A DNA stretch of 64,000 nucleotides from Nitratireductor kimnyeongensis (GTDB taxonomy: Bacteria > Pseudomonadota > Alphaproteobacteria > Rhizobiales > Rhizobiaceae): positions 372,001-436,000 of the forward strand of contig NZ_CP078143.1 in assembly GCF_019891395.1 (NCBI RefSeq), in the 5' to 3' direction. Under the pieces are notes generated by a model. That model had not been told where the DNA came from. It ran no database searches and was given only the letters and a program-made list of their open reading frames with translations. Positions 49,586 to 57,319 of this stretch are shown here, one piece after another; the first letter of the stretch is position 1, and each line of letters starts with the position of its first letter. The position numbers were made by a program, and so were the translations under genes.

Positions 49586-50764
49586 ATGCGCAGTAAAACC
49601 ATTTTGCTCGGAGCGCTCTTTGTCTTCGGCCTCACCGGCAACGCCCTGGCGCAACAGTGTGGTGGTGATTTCAACGCCTGGCGAGAAGGTGTGCGTCAGG
49701 ACGCTGCCTCAGACGGAGTTAGCGAGCGCGGGCTCTCCGCGCTGAACGGCGCGCGCATCGACCAGAAAGTTCTGGAGCGCGATCGGGCACAGGGTGTCTT
49801 CAACCAGACGTTTGCGGAATTCGCCAACCGCATGATCAATGATTATCGCCTGAAAAACGGTGCGGCCAATCTGCAGAAATATGCAGACATCTTTGCACGG
49901 GCAGAGAACGAGTTCGGCGTACCGGGGCCGGTGATCGCCTCCTTCTGGGCGCTGGAGACGGATTTCGGCGCCGTGCAGGGCGACTTCTCGACCCTCAACG
50001 CGCTCGCCACGCTGGCGCATGACTGCCGCCGTCCGGAAATCTTCCGCCCGCAGCTCATCGCGCTTCTGCACCTGATCGATCAGGGCTGGGTGCCCGCTGA
50101 CGTAACCGGTGCTTGGGCGGGCGAAATCGGCCAGATGCAAATGTTGCCGTCCGACTATTACACCAAGGGTGTTGACGGCGATGGCGACGGCAAAGTTGAC
50201 CTTAAGGGCAGCTCTCCCGACGCAATTTTGACTGCAGCCAAAAACCTTCAGTCCCTCGGCTGGAAACCCGGTCAGCCATGGATGGAAGAAGTGCGCGTGC
50301 CCGACCAGATGGCTTGGGAGAAAACCGGCCGCGTCAACAAACTGCCCCGTTCGGAATGGGCGGCGATGGGTGTGACGCGCCGCGACGGAAGCCCCCTACC
50401 ATCCGACGGAATGCCGACAGGACTGGTGCTTCCGATGGGGCACAAGGGTCTAGCCTTCCTCGTCTATGACAATTACGATATTTATCTAGAGTGGAACCAG
50501 TCGCTCATCTACACCCTGACGGCGGCACATCTGGCCGCACGTCTTGCCGGTGCGCCCCGTTTCGACGTGGGATCGCCTGAACAGGGCCTGGCGCCAGAGA
50601 CGATGAAACAGCTGCAGACCAAGCTTGCCGCACGCGGCCATGATGTGGGCAAGATCGACGGCATTCTGGGGGCCGGAACACGCGAAGCCGTGCGCCAGGA
50701 GCAACTGCGCCTTGGCCTGCCCGCCGACGGGTGGCCGACACCGACACTGTTTTCCAACCTCTAG
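49586..50764 (+). CDS. MltB-family lytic murein transglycosylase with peptidoglycan-binding domain
   Basis: The 392-residue protein has a signal peptide (about 1-22, cut after ALA), an SLT_2/MltB catalytic domain (about 25-325) with the catalytic glutamate E124 (WALETDFG), and a C-terminal PG_binding_1 domain (about 333-392). It lacks a lipobox, so it is a soluble periplasmic form. GGAGAG precedes the ATG. It follows the GH25 gene by 43 bp and its stop overlaps the converging antiporter stop by 4 bp. Confidence 0.92.
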   Translation: MRSKTILLGALFVFGLTGNALAQQCGGDFNAWREGVRQDAASDGVSERGLSALNGARIDQKVLERDRAQGVFNQTFAEFANRMINDYRLKNGAANLQKYADIFARAENEFGVPGPVIASFWALETDFGAVQGDFSTLNALATLAHDCRRPEIFRPQLIALLHLIDQGWVPADVTGAWAGEIGQMQMLPSDYYTKGVDGDGDGKVDLKGSSPDAILTAAKNLQSLGWKPGQPWMEEVRVPDQMAWEKTGRVNKLPRSEWAAMGVTRRDGSPLPSDGMPTGLVLPMGHKGLAFLVYDNYDIYLEWNQSLIYTLTAAHLAARLAGAPRFDVGSPEQGLAPETMKQLQTKLAARGHDVGKIDGILGAGTREAVRQEQLRLGLPADGWPTPTLFSNL

Positions 50765-52197
50765 ACCTTTTGCTTCGACGTCCCGGTGGCCTCCCGTTGA
50801 TCGGCTTGCCGGGTCGTGGCTTCCATCGTAACAGCCTCGGGGGGCGGCTCCTCCCGTTCCCTCCTGGCCGCCTTGGCGGCCTTTTCCAACGCACGGCGCG
50901 CGCGCCATTTGCGCAGGGTCATCCGGCCGGCGCGATAGCGGGCGCGCACCCACCAAAGTCCCTCACCGACATTCTCGATCTCATCAGCATAAGCTTCCGA
51001 CAAGGCTTCACGATAGGAAGAGAAACTCTGAGCCGCGACGTCTTCGATGCGACGCATCACGGACATCCAGGCAGGTGAAAACAGAAGGGAGATGGCAGTG
51101 ACAGCGATGGCGAGACGGTAACTGTCCTGTGCCAGAGCGCCGGCCGATAGCCCGGCCGCCGCGAGCACGAAGGAAAACTCGCCGATCTGCGCCATGGAAA
51201 GGCCACCGATCAGCGCCGTGTTGCGATCATGACCGGTGGCGCGCAACAGAAAAACATTGAGCAGCGTCTTGGCGGCGATGACGAGAAACGCTGCCCCCAG
51301 CACCATCCAGAGATTTTTCCAGATATAGCCCAGATCGAACAGCAGGCCGATGGACAGGAAGAAGATCACCACGAGCACGCTCTGAATCGGCTCGATGACG
51401 GGAATGATGCGCGCGCGAAGGTTTGAGTTGCCGACCAGAATGCCCGCGACGAATGCGCCGTAGGCCGGCGAAAGGCCTAGGAAACCCGATAGCGCCGCCA
51501 CACCGAAACAGACACCCAGCGCGCCAAGAGCGAGAATTTCCACATTGTCGGCAATGGCACTAGCGAAAGGCACGCGCAACTTGCCCCGCCGCCCGAGCCA
51601 CCACAAAAGCCAGGCTAGAAACCCAACCGCCAACGCTACCTTCCCGGCAATCGCGACGAGACTGGTATCGGCGCCGCCCAGTGCAGAAACGATGATGAGC
51701 ATAGGCACAACGGCAATGTCCTGGGCGATGAGAACCGCTATAGCAATGCGCCCTGCATCGCGACGCAATTCGTCCATGTCGTCGAGCATTTTCATGGCAA
51801 CGACCGTGCTGGAAATGCCTATGATGAAACCGAATATGATGCCTTCGGCAAGCCCTGCGCCGCTCATCCATGCAATGGACAGGCCGATGGCCAACGCCAC
51901 GGACAATTGCCCGACGGCCACGAGCACGGCGGGCCTGAGGCTCATGATGAAAGCTCTGAGCGACAACTCCATGCCGATGAAGAAGAGCAGCATCAAGACG
52001 CCCATCTCGGCAAGTGCGATGACGTTTTCGGAATTGTCGATAAGGCCGAATCCGGTTGGCCCCATGACGACGCCGGCCAGGATGAACCCCACCAGCGGCG
52101 GTTGCTTCAGCCGCATAAGCCCAAGCCCGAGCGCAATCGCGACGAGAAGGACGAAGGCGACCTCCGTCAAGGGAAAGGCATGTGCTTCCGCTTCCAA
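50761..52197 (-). CDS. CPA2-family cation:proton antiporter (Kef-type)
   Basis: The 478-residue protein has about 12 membrane segments of the Na+/H+ exchanger type (for example LVGFILAGVVMGPTGFGLI and GLSPAYGAFVAGILVGNSN), then a charged Arg/Glu-rich cytoplasmic tail (from about residue 400). No TrkA-N nucleotide-binding domain follows, unlike KefB/KefC, so it is a short CPA2 form. The start looks like TTG at 52197 with GGGG about 8 bases upstream; no ATG lies before the first membrane helix. Substrate K+ or Na+ cannot be told. Confidence 0.85.
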   Translation of the reverse strand: MEAEAHAFPLTEVAFVLLVAIALGLGLMRLKQPPLVGFILAGVVMGPTGFGLIDNSENVIALAEMGVLMLLFFIGMELSLRAFIMSLRPAVLVAVGQLSVALAIGLSIAWMSGAGLAEGIIFGFIIGISSTVVAMKMLDDMDELRRDAGRIAIAVLIAQDIAVVPMLIIVSALGGADTSLVAIAGKVALAVGFLAWLLWWLGRRGKLRVPFASAIADNVEILALGALGVCFGVAALSGFLGLSPAYGAFVAGILVGNSNLRARIIPVIEPIQSVLVVIFFLSIGLLFDLGYIWKNLWMVLGAAFLVIAAKTLLNVFLLRATGHDRNTALIGGLSMAQIGEFSFVLAAAGLSAGALAQDSYRLAIAVTAISLLFSPAWMSVMRRIEDVAAQSFSSYREALSEAYADEIENVGEGLWWVRARYRAGRMTLRKWRARRALEKAAKAARREREEPPPEAVTMEATTRQADQREATGTSKQKV

Positions 52198-52226
52198 ATC
52201 CGTTCCCCTTGTCCTTCAACCCCGGA

Positions 52227-53447
52227 TCAGTCCGCCATGGTTTCTAGGCTGGCAAAGCCTTCAGGCGCTGAACCCGCATCGAAAGGTGTTTTCACCTCGA
52301 TGAACGTGTCGGGATAAAACCCGTTGAAACGCGTTCTTAGCGACAGGGAATAGGCACCAATATGGCCAATTTCGATCCAATCACCAGTGTCTACCGTTTC
52401 TGGCAACCAGAATGGGCGTGAGAGAATATCAACAGAATCGCAGGTGGCGCCACAGACCTTGAACGGTACGAGCTTATCGGCATCGCCGTTGCGGTTGCGG
52501 ATCGCGGGATCGGGAATGAAGCGCGCCGGCAGCGTGATCTTGCCGGTCCAAGAATCCGAGAGTGATGCCCAAATGCCGTCATTGATATAGAGCCGGCGAC
52601 CTTTGCGCAGAAGTACGCGTACGATGAGCGAAAAGGCACGCGCGACGATGACACGGCCGGGCTCCGCCACAAGCGGCATGTCGTCAAAGCCCCACTCCAC
52701 GATATCGGCCCGCAGCCGCGCCATGATTTCATCAAGACTCGGCATTTCCGGCTTCTTGCGGTTAGGGTCATGACCATATTCAGCCGGAAAGCCGCCCCCG
52801 ACATCAAGTGCCGCAAGCTCCACGCCCGCCCTGCCCCGCACCCAGTCGGCTGACGCAAGCGCGCGCTCATAGGTATCCGGATCATGGATCTGGGAACCTA
52901 CATGAAAGCAAAGGCCGAGCTTGTAACCATACCGGTCGAGCCGTCGCAGAAGCTCGACCGCCTGCGCAGGCCCCGCACCGAATTTCTTCGAAAGTTCATA
53001 AGCCGCGTGGCCCTTGGTCTGAATGCGCACGAAAACGGTGAGCGAACCGGGGTCGATGTCGAGGGCACGGACCACCCGGATCAGTTTCGTCACCTCGTCC
53101 TCATGGTCGACCACGATGACCCGAATGCCGTATTCCTCAAGCGCCAGACGTATGTCCGACTGTGCCTTGACCGGGTGCATGTAAAGCATTTCTGCGTTAG
53201 GCGCGACGGAGCGAACGGCGGCGAACTCAGCCGGAGACGCGACATCGAAGGCCTCAACGCCTGCCTCAGCCAGCGATTTCAGCACGAGCTTCTCGCCATT
53301 GGTTTTCACGGCATAGGCAGTTTTACCCGGAAACTGTCCCATGAAATTGCGTGCGTCGGCTTTGAGCACTTCGGGCCGGAAGCAGTAGACCGGATCATCG
53401 GGACGAAGCTTGAGGGCAGCGTCTCGGGCGGTCTCAAAAATCTGCAT
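52227..53447 (-). CDS. Ornithine-decarboxylase-type PLP enzyme (fold type III)
   Basis: The 406-residue protein is a basic amino acid decarboxylase of the alanine-racemase-like fold, which makes putrescine from ornithine or cadaverine from lysine. The PLP lysine is K48 (YAVKTNG), the phosphate-binding loop is ALDVGGGFPAEYG, and the CDSVDIL block holds the active-site cysteine from the neighbouring subunit. The ATG at 53447 has AGGAG upstream. A structured leader with a 25-codon ORF covers the start, as in the alphaproteobacterial speF leaders, so ornithine is the likelier substrate. Confidence 0.88.
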   Translation of the reverse strand: MQIFETARDAALKLRPDDPVYCFRPEVLKADARNFMGQFPGKTAYAVKTNGEKLVLKSLAEAGVEAFDVASPAEFAAVRSVAPNAEMLYMHPVKAQSDIRLALEEYGIRVIVVDHEDEVTKLIRVVRALDIDPGSLTVFVRIQTKGHAAYELSKKFGAGPAQAVELLRRLDRYGYKLGLCFHVGSQIHDPDTYERALASADWVRGRAGVELAALDVGGGFPAEYGHDPNRKKPEMPSLDEIMARLRADIVEWGFDDMPLVAEPGRVIVARAFSLIVRVLLRKGRRLYINDGIWASLSDSWTGKITLPARFIPDPAIRNRNGDADKLVPFKVCGATCDSVDILSRPFWLPETVDTGDWIEIGHIGAYSLSLRTRFNGFYPDTFIEVKTPFDAGSAPEGFASLETMAD

Positions 53448-53511
53448 TGGCAGCTCCTGGTTCGAATGAACGCAAAGGGCGGGAGGAAAGCGTAGTGGAT
53501 TTGCGTTGCAT
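53434..53511 (-). CDS. 25-residue upstream ORF overlapping the decarboxylase start
   Basis: ATG at 53511 follows GGAG by 8 bases and opens a 25-codon frame ending at TGA (53434). The peptide begins MQRKSTTLSSRPLRSFEPG. It is out of frame with the decarboxylase and overlaps its first codons by 14 bases. Two arms of the leader hairpins lie inside its codons (about 2-4 and 13-15). It looks like a regulatory leader peptide whose translation controls the decarboxylase. Confidence 0.6.
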   Translation of the reverse strand: MQRKSTTLSSRPLRSFEPGAANADF

Positions 53512-53540
53512 GTAAACGCTCCACCGCAGCGTTTGCGGTT
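53455..53540 (-). promoter_or_regulatory. Structured leader of the decarboxylase gene (speF-type candidate)
   Basis: On the plus strand, AAACGCT (53514-53520) pairs with AGCGTTT (53528-53534), and AACGCAAA (53469-53476) pairs with TTTGCGTT (53500-53507). The segment 53471-53476 can also pair with TTTGCG at 53532-53537, so the two structures compete. This is the arrangement of a switching leader. Alphaproteobacterial speF leaders (Rfam family speF) precede ornithine decarboxylase genes; the match is by position and layout, not by a covariance-model search. Confidence 0.55.
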
Positions 53541-53645
53541 GAAAAATGCGGCGACCTCGGCTTCGGCCACGTTTCGGGTGGTTACTGCTTTCCCAGCCGG
53601 GCAACGCGTGAAACACGCGAATGATCCAAAACTGAGAGACAGGCG

Positions 53646-54569
53646 ATGACAAGGCAAGCGCCCGACCAAATGAATGCTCCTCAAATGTCGGCCCGAGACT
53701 GGGGTCTACTCATCCTGCTCGGTGCCGTATGGGGAGGGTCTTACTTCTTCGCCCGAATCGCTGTCAGCGAGATGCAGCCTTTGGTGCTTGTCATGTTTCG
53801 CGTCTCGATTGCGGCCTTGGTGCTCCATCTTTTTCTGACCGTCCGCGGACCATCCTTCCGCACGGCTTTGCCTCTCGCTGGCAGCTTTGTCGTGTTGGCG
53901 CTCTTCAATAACGTCATTCCCTTTTCCCTGATCTTCATGGGGCAGACACAATTGGGAGCCGGGCTTGCATCTGCGTTGAATGCCACGACACCCTTCTGGA
54001 CCGCTCTTCTTGCCAGTGTCCTTACTGAGGATGAGCGACTTACTCCGGTGAAGCTGACCGGCATCGCATTCGGCATTGCAGGCACAGACGTGATGATCGG
54101 CCCGGGTCTCCTCAACGGGATGAGCGGGCCCCTATGGGCAAAATTCGCGCTGATCGGCGGCGCAATCTCCTATGGCCTCGCCTTCATCTATGGGCGGCGG
54201 TTTCGCAGTGTGCCTCCAACCATCATCGCCACGGGCCAGCTTTCCGCCTCGAGCATCATCATGATTCCACTGGTGCTCACACTCTACTGGTCGGAAAACC
54301 TGCTAGGCTTTTCCGGCAACATCTGGTCCGCAGTCATCGGCCTCGCTGTGCTTTCGACGGCTTTTGCCTATCTGATCTATTTTCGGGTTCTGGCGAGCGC
54401 CGGCGCCAGCAACGCATCTCTGGTGACCTTTCTGAACCCCGTGAGCGCCATTTTGCTGGGGAGCCTGTTCCTGGGTGAACGGCTGGCTCCCTTTGAAATC
54501 AGTGGGATCGTGCTTATCGCCGCAGGATTGATCATCATCGACGGAAGGCTTCCGGCTCGCATCCGTTAA
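53646..54569 (+). CDS. EamA/DMT-family transporter
   Basis: The 307-residue protein has ten membrane segments as two EamA repeats (about 20-140 and 165-300); the first contains GAVWGGSYFFARIAV and the second the typical FAYLIYFRVLASAGA ... LNPVSAILLGSLFLGE. Such proteins export metabolites or amino acids. The ATG at 53646 follows GAGAGACAGG. It is divergent from the decarboxylase gene by about 200 bp. Substrate cannot be predicted. Confidence 0.88.
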   Translation: MTRQAPDQMNAPQMSARDWGLLILLGAVWGGSYFFARIAVSEMQPLVLVMFRVSIAALVLHLFLTVRGPSFRTALPLAGSFVVLALFNNVIPFSLIFMGQTQLGAGLASALNATTPFWTALLASVLTEDERLTPVKLTGIAFGIAGTDVMIGPGLLNGMSGPLWAKFALIGGAISYGLAFIYGRRFRSVPPTIIATGQLSASSIIMIPLVLTLYWSENLLGFSGNIWSAVIGLAVLSTAFAYLIYFRVLASAGASNASLVTFLNPVSAILLGSLFLGERLAPFEISGIVLIAAGLIIIDGRLPARIR

Positions 54570-54729
54570 CACAAAGTGAATCGGATCAATTGCTCAATGA
54601 TTTCAAATGAGCGCGATCAGCGCGGCATGCTTTTTTCACAAACCTACCGCAATGCAGCATAAAATCCGCTTGCCGGATGGCCGCTCATCCATAGAATCCG
54701 GCTTGCAGATAAGCAGAGGAGGCTTTGGC

Positions 54730-54816
54730 ATGGGACTGACACGGCCTGTGAATGCACTGATGATTTGCGCGGCATTCGTGTTCATCGGCGCCCTTGTGAT
54801 GGGCGTATTGCCGTAA
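54730..54816 (+). CDS. Very small single-pass membrane protein (28 aa)
   Basis: ATG at 54730 has a strong AGAGGAGG element 8-9 bases upstream and opens a 28-codon frame ending in TAA. After MGLTRPVNALM a hydrophobic helix (about 9-27) runs nearly to the end, ICAAFVFIGALVMGVLP. A good terminator follows 61 bp later. The strong ribosome binding site, the codon use and the terminator support a real gene. Function unknown. Confidence 0.65.
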   Translation: MGLTRPVNALMICAAFVFIGALVMGVLP

Positions 54817-54876
54817 ATCCATGATCGGAGCACCCACCACGAAGGCAGCGCTTCCGAATTTGTTGATATGATACGA

Positions 54877-54901
54877 AAAGGGCCGGTTCATCCGGCCCTT
54901 T
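54877..54901. terminator. Bidirectional terminator between the small membrane protein and metF
   Basis: AAAGGGCCGG (54877-54886) and CCGGCCCTTT (54892-54901) form a perfect 10-bp stem around TTCAT. The plus strand ends in TATTT and the minus strand in TTTTCG, so it can stop both the small gene and metF. Confidence 0.85.
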
Positions 54902-54904
54902 ATT

Positions 54905-55825
54905 TCATGCTGCAGCAGGTTGTTCCACAGTCGTGCCGGACCGCGGGCGAATGCCTATCATGTGGCAGACCGCGTAGACAAGATCGGCCCGGTTCATGGT
55001 GTAGAAGTGGAAATCGTCGATCCCGCGCTCCATGAGATCAAGCACCTGTTCCGCAGCGACCGCCGAGGCTACCAGAGCATGAATCTGCGGCTCGTCTTCA
55101 AGCCCCGCGAACCGCTCGGCAAGCCAGCCGGGAATGCTGGCGCCGCAGCGTCCGGCAAAATTCGCGACCTGGGTGAAATTGTGTATCGGCAGGACGCCAG
55201 GAACGATGGGCACGTAGATACCCGCACGGCGTGCACGCTCGACATAGCGCTCATAAAGATCGTTGTCGAAGAAAAATTGGGTTATGGCGCGCGTCGCGCC
55301 ATTGTCGACCTTGCGTTTGAGCATGTCGATATCGGTGGCAAAATCGGGGCTTTCGGGATGTTTCTCGGGATAAGCCGAGACTGAGATGTCGAGATCGCCC
55401 TGACGCTTCATCGCCCCCACCAACTCAGCGCCGTTGGCATAGCCATCGGGATGCGGGCGGTATGCTGCTCCGACACCGGCGCTCGGATCGCCGCGCAGGG
55501 CCACAAAGCGCTTCACACCCATGTCAACAAACTCGCCCACCACCTGATCGACGTCTTCGCGCGATGCATCCACACAGGTCATGTGCGCGGCTGGCGTAAG
55601 TTGCGTTTCCTCAAGGATGCGCTTGACCGTGCGTGCCGTGCGCTCACGTGTGGAACCGCCGGCACCATAGGTGACCGAGACGAACGAGGGGGAAAGCGGC
55701 TCAAGCCGTTTCACCGTCTCCCACAGACGCGCCTCCATGGCATCCGTCTTCGGAGGGAAGAACTCGAACGATACGCGGAGCTTTCCGGATACATCGGGCT
55801 GGCGGGAAAAACGCTGTTGCGGCAT
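54905..55825 (-). CDS. metF: 5,10-methylenetetrahydrofolate reductase MetF
   Basis: MetF makes 5-methyl-THF, the methyl donor for methionine synthesis. The 306-residue TIM-barrel protein has the family start FEFFPPKTD with the catalytic glutamate, VTYGAGGSTRERT, the FAD-binding ALRGDPSAG block, and AITQFFFDNDLY. The ATG at 55825 shares its A with the stop of the upstream regulator (TGATG), so it is translationally coupled to it. It ends at a strong terminator. Confidence 0.95.
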   Translation of the reverse strand: MPQQRFSRQPDVSGKLRVSFEFFPPKTDAMEARLWETVKRLEPLSPSFVSVTYGAGGSTRERTARTVKRILEETQLTPAAHMTCVDASREDVDQVVGEFVDMGVKRFVALRGDPSAGVGAAYRPHPDGYANGAELVGAMKRQGDLDISVSAYPEKHPESPDFATDIDMLKRKVDNGATRAITQFFFDNDLYERYVERARRAGIYVPIVPGVLPIHNFTQVANFAGRCGASIPGWLAERFAGLEDEPQIHALVASAVAAEQVLDLMERGIDDFHFYTMNRADLVYAVCHMIGIRPRSGTTVEQPAAA

Positions 55826-56844
55826 CAAGCCGTCTCCTTTTGAGCAAATGACGGCACTCTGCCATCGGCAATCTGCATGCGCCGGTCGCGGGCAAGCCAG
55901 AGCTTGACCGTGAGACCTTTTCCAGCCTCACCCTGCGGCGCAAATTCAAGTGTTTCAGCAAGGTCCAGTTCGGCCTCGTCAAGCCATTCGGCGATCTGGC
56001 CATCGGCCAGCCCAAGGCGCATATGCGCATGTTCCTCACGAAGGAACTCATGCTCATGTGGCGCGAAATCCACGATCACCAGCCGCCCGCCCGGTCTTAA
56101 CAGTCGGGCAGCTTCACGGATGGCAATGCCTGGCCGGTCGATATAGTGCAAGACTTGGTGAATGGTCACCAGGTCATGGGCGTCACGCTCGAGCTGCGGG
56201 GCGGAAATATCGCCAAGCCGAACCTGTGCATGGCCAATGCCCGCGCGGTCGAGATTGGAGCGGGCGACCGCAAGCATCTCACGCGAAAGGTCGATCCCGA
56301 CGGCGCGCTGATAGAGTGGGGCAAAAAGCTCCAGCATGCGCCCCGTGCCGGTGCCGAGATCCACCATGGACTGGAACGGCCGCGCGCCGATGAGCTTCAA
56401 CAGCTCTTCCTCGACCGCCTTGTCGGGCACGTGCAAAGAGCGAATCTGATCCCAGCTCGCCGCATTCTGGGCAAAATATTCTGCCGCACGCTCTTCGCGG
56501 CGATGTTTGATGGCAGCAAGCCGCTCCAGATCACGCTCAATGACGGCATCGGCACGATCCAGCCTGCCAATGACACCGTCGACAAACTCGCGCGCTGCCT
56601 CGGCATCGGACAGGCGGAAGTAGGCCCAGGAGCCTTCCTGATAGCGAAGGATGAGCTGGGCCTCGAGCAGAAGCTTGAGATGGCGGGAAACGCGCGGCTG
56701 CGACTGACCGAGAATTTCGGTCAGGTCGGTCACGGTCAGATCACCCTGCGACAAGAGCGCAAGGATACGCAGGCGGCTGGTTTCTGCCGCCGCTTTCAAC
56801 GTGTCGACCATCTGGTCGAGTTGAATTGCCGGACGCATGAGCAT
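55825..56844 (-). CDS. ArsR-family regulator fused to a SAM-dependent methyltransferase domain (SahR-like)
   Basis: The 339-residue protein has an ArsR winged-helix domain (about 10-95: TSRLRILALLSQGDLTV ... QPRVSRHLKLL) followed by a class I methyltransferase domain (about 125-320: MVDLGTGTGRMLELF, VGIDLSREML, HQVLHYI). It is transcribed with metF. Known SahR regulators control methionine-cycle genes in response to S-adenosylhomocysteine; I assign SahR-like from the fusion, the metF context and the upstream palindrome. Whether the methyltransferase domain is catalytic or a ligand sensor is open. GGGAGAA lies 7 bases before the ATG. Confidence 0.85.
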   Translation of the reverse strand: MLMRPAIQLDQMVDTLKAAAETSRLRILALLSQGDLTVTDLTEILGQSQPRVSRHLKLLLEAQLILRYQEGSWAYFRLSDAEAAREFVDGVIGRLDRADAVIERDLERLAAIKHRREERAAEYFAQNAASWDQIRSLHVPDKAVEEELLKLIGARPFQSMVDLGTGTGRMLELFAPLYQRAVGIDLSREMLAVARSNLDRAGIGHAQVRLGDISAPQLERDAHDLVTIHQVLHYIDRPGIAIREAARLLRPGGRLVIVDFAPHEHEFLREEHAHMRLGLADGQIAEWLDEAELDLAETLEFAPQGEAGKGLTVKLWLARDRRMQIADGRVPSFAQKETA

Positions 56845-56859
56845 GCGTTTCTCCCAATA

Positions 56860-56881
56860 GATATAAAGATATGTTTATATC
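56860..56881 (-). promoter_or_regulatory. 22-bp palindrome upstream of the regulator-metF operon
   Basis: GATATAAA (56860-56867) and TTTATATC (56874-56881) form a perfect 8-bp inverted repeat with a 6-bp spacer. It lies 16-37 bp upstream of the start codon. Its AT-rich halves with an ATATAAAGAT core resemble the SahR operators of alphaproteobacteria as I recall them, so it is a likely autoregulatory site. Confidence 0.6.
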
Positions 56882-56963
56882 GTTTCGACTTGCTTGGCAA
56901 GGCGGCACAGTACAGTGTGCAAAGAGTGCCAATTGCCCAGAACCCAAACAGAACAAGGTTTTT

Positions 56964-57305
56964 ATGACGATGAAGCGGGCTTCCACCGGGCGACGCAAAT
57001 CGGTCGACAAGGCGCTGACATTGCTGATTCCCTGGGCACCGATGGCCGATGCCGAGGCTATCCGCGACAAGGCCAATGACCGCAAGCTGCGCACATTGCC
57101 GCCGGCCATCGCAGTCTGGCTCGCCACCATCACCCATATCCGCCACGAGCATACCGACTATGACGCAATGCTGGACGATGGCTATGACCGGGACGCGGCA
57201 CGCCACTTCATTGTCGATGACATCAACACGGTGTTGACGCGCTGGCGCGCCACACGTCTGCTCGATCCGGAAGAAGAGGACGGGCTGGAAGCCAGGCAGA
57301 GCTGA
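56964..57305 (+). CDS. DUF2293 domain protein
   Basis: The 113-residue protein has the DUF2293 pattern typical of Rhizobiales: ALTLLIPWAPMADAEAIRDKA followed by LRTLPPAIAVWLATITHIRH, HTDYDAMLDDGYDRDAARHF and NTVLTRWR. Function is unknown. The ATG at 56964 matches the family start; an upstream frame overlapping the metF operator was rejected. It is divergent from the regulator gene and converges on the KAS III-like gene with a 14-bp gap. Confidence 0.85.
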   Translation: MTMKRASTGRRKSVDKALTLLIPWAPMADAEAIRDKANDRKLRTLPPAIAVWLATITHIRHEHTDYDAMLDDGYDRDAARHFIVDDINTVLTRWRATRLLDPEEEDGLEARQS

Positions 57306-57319
57306 AGCGTAGCGAGCGC

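Noticed and set aside
55826..56000. SAM-type riboswitch before metF
   Set aside because: metF is translationally coupled to the upstream regulator gene with no untranslated leader, so there is no room for one.
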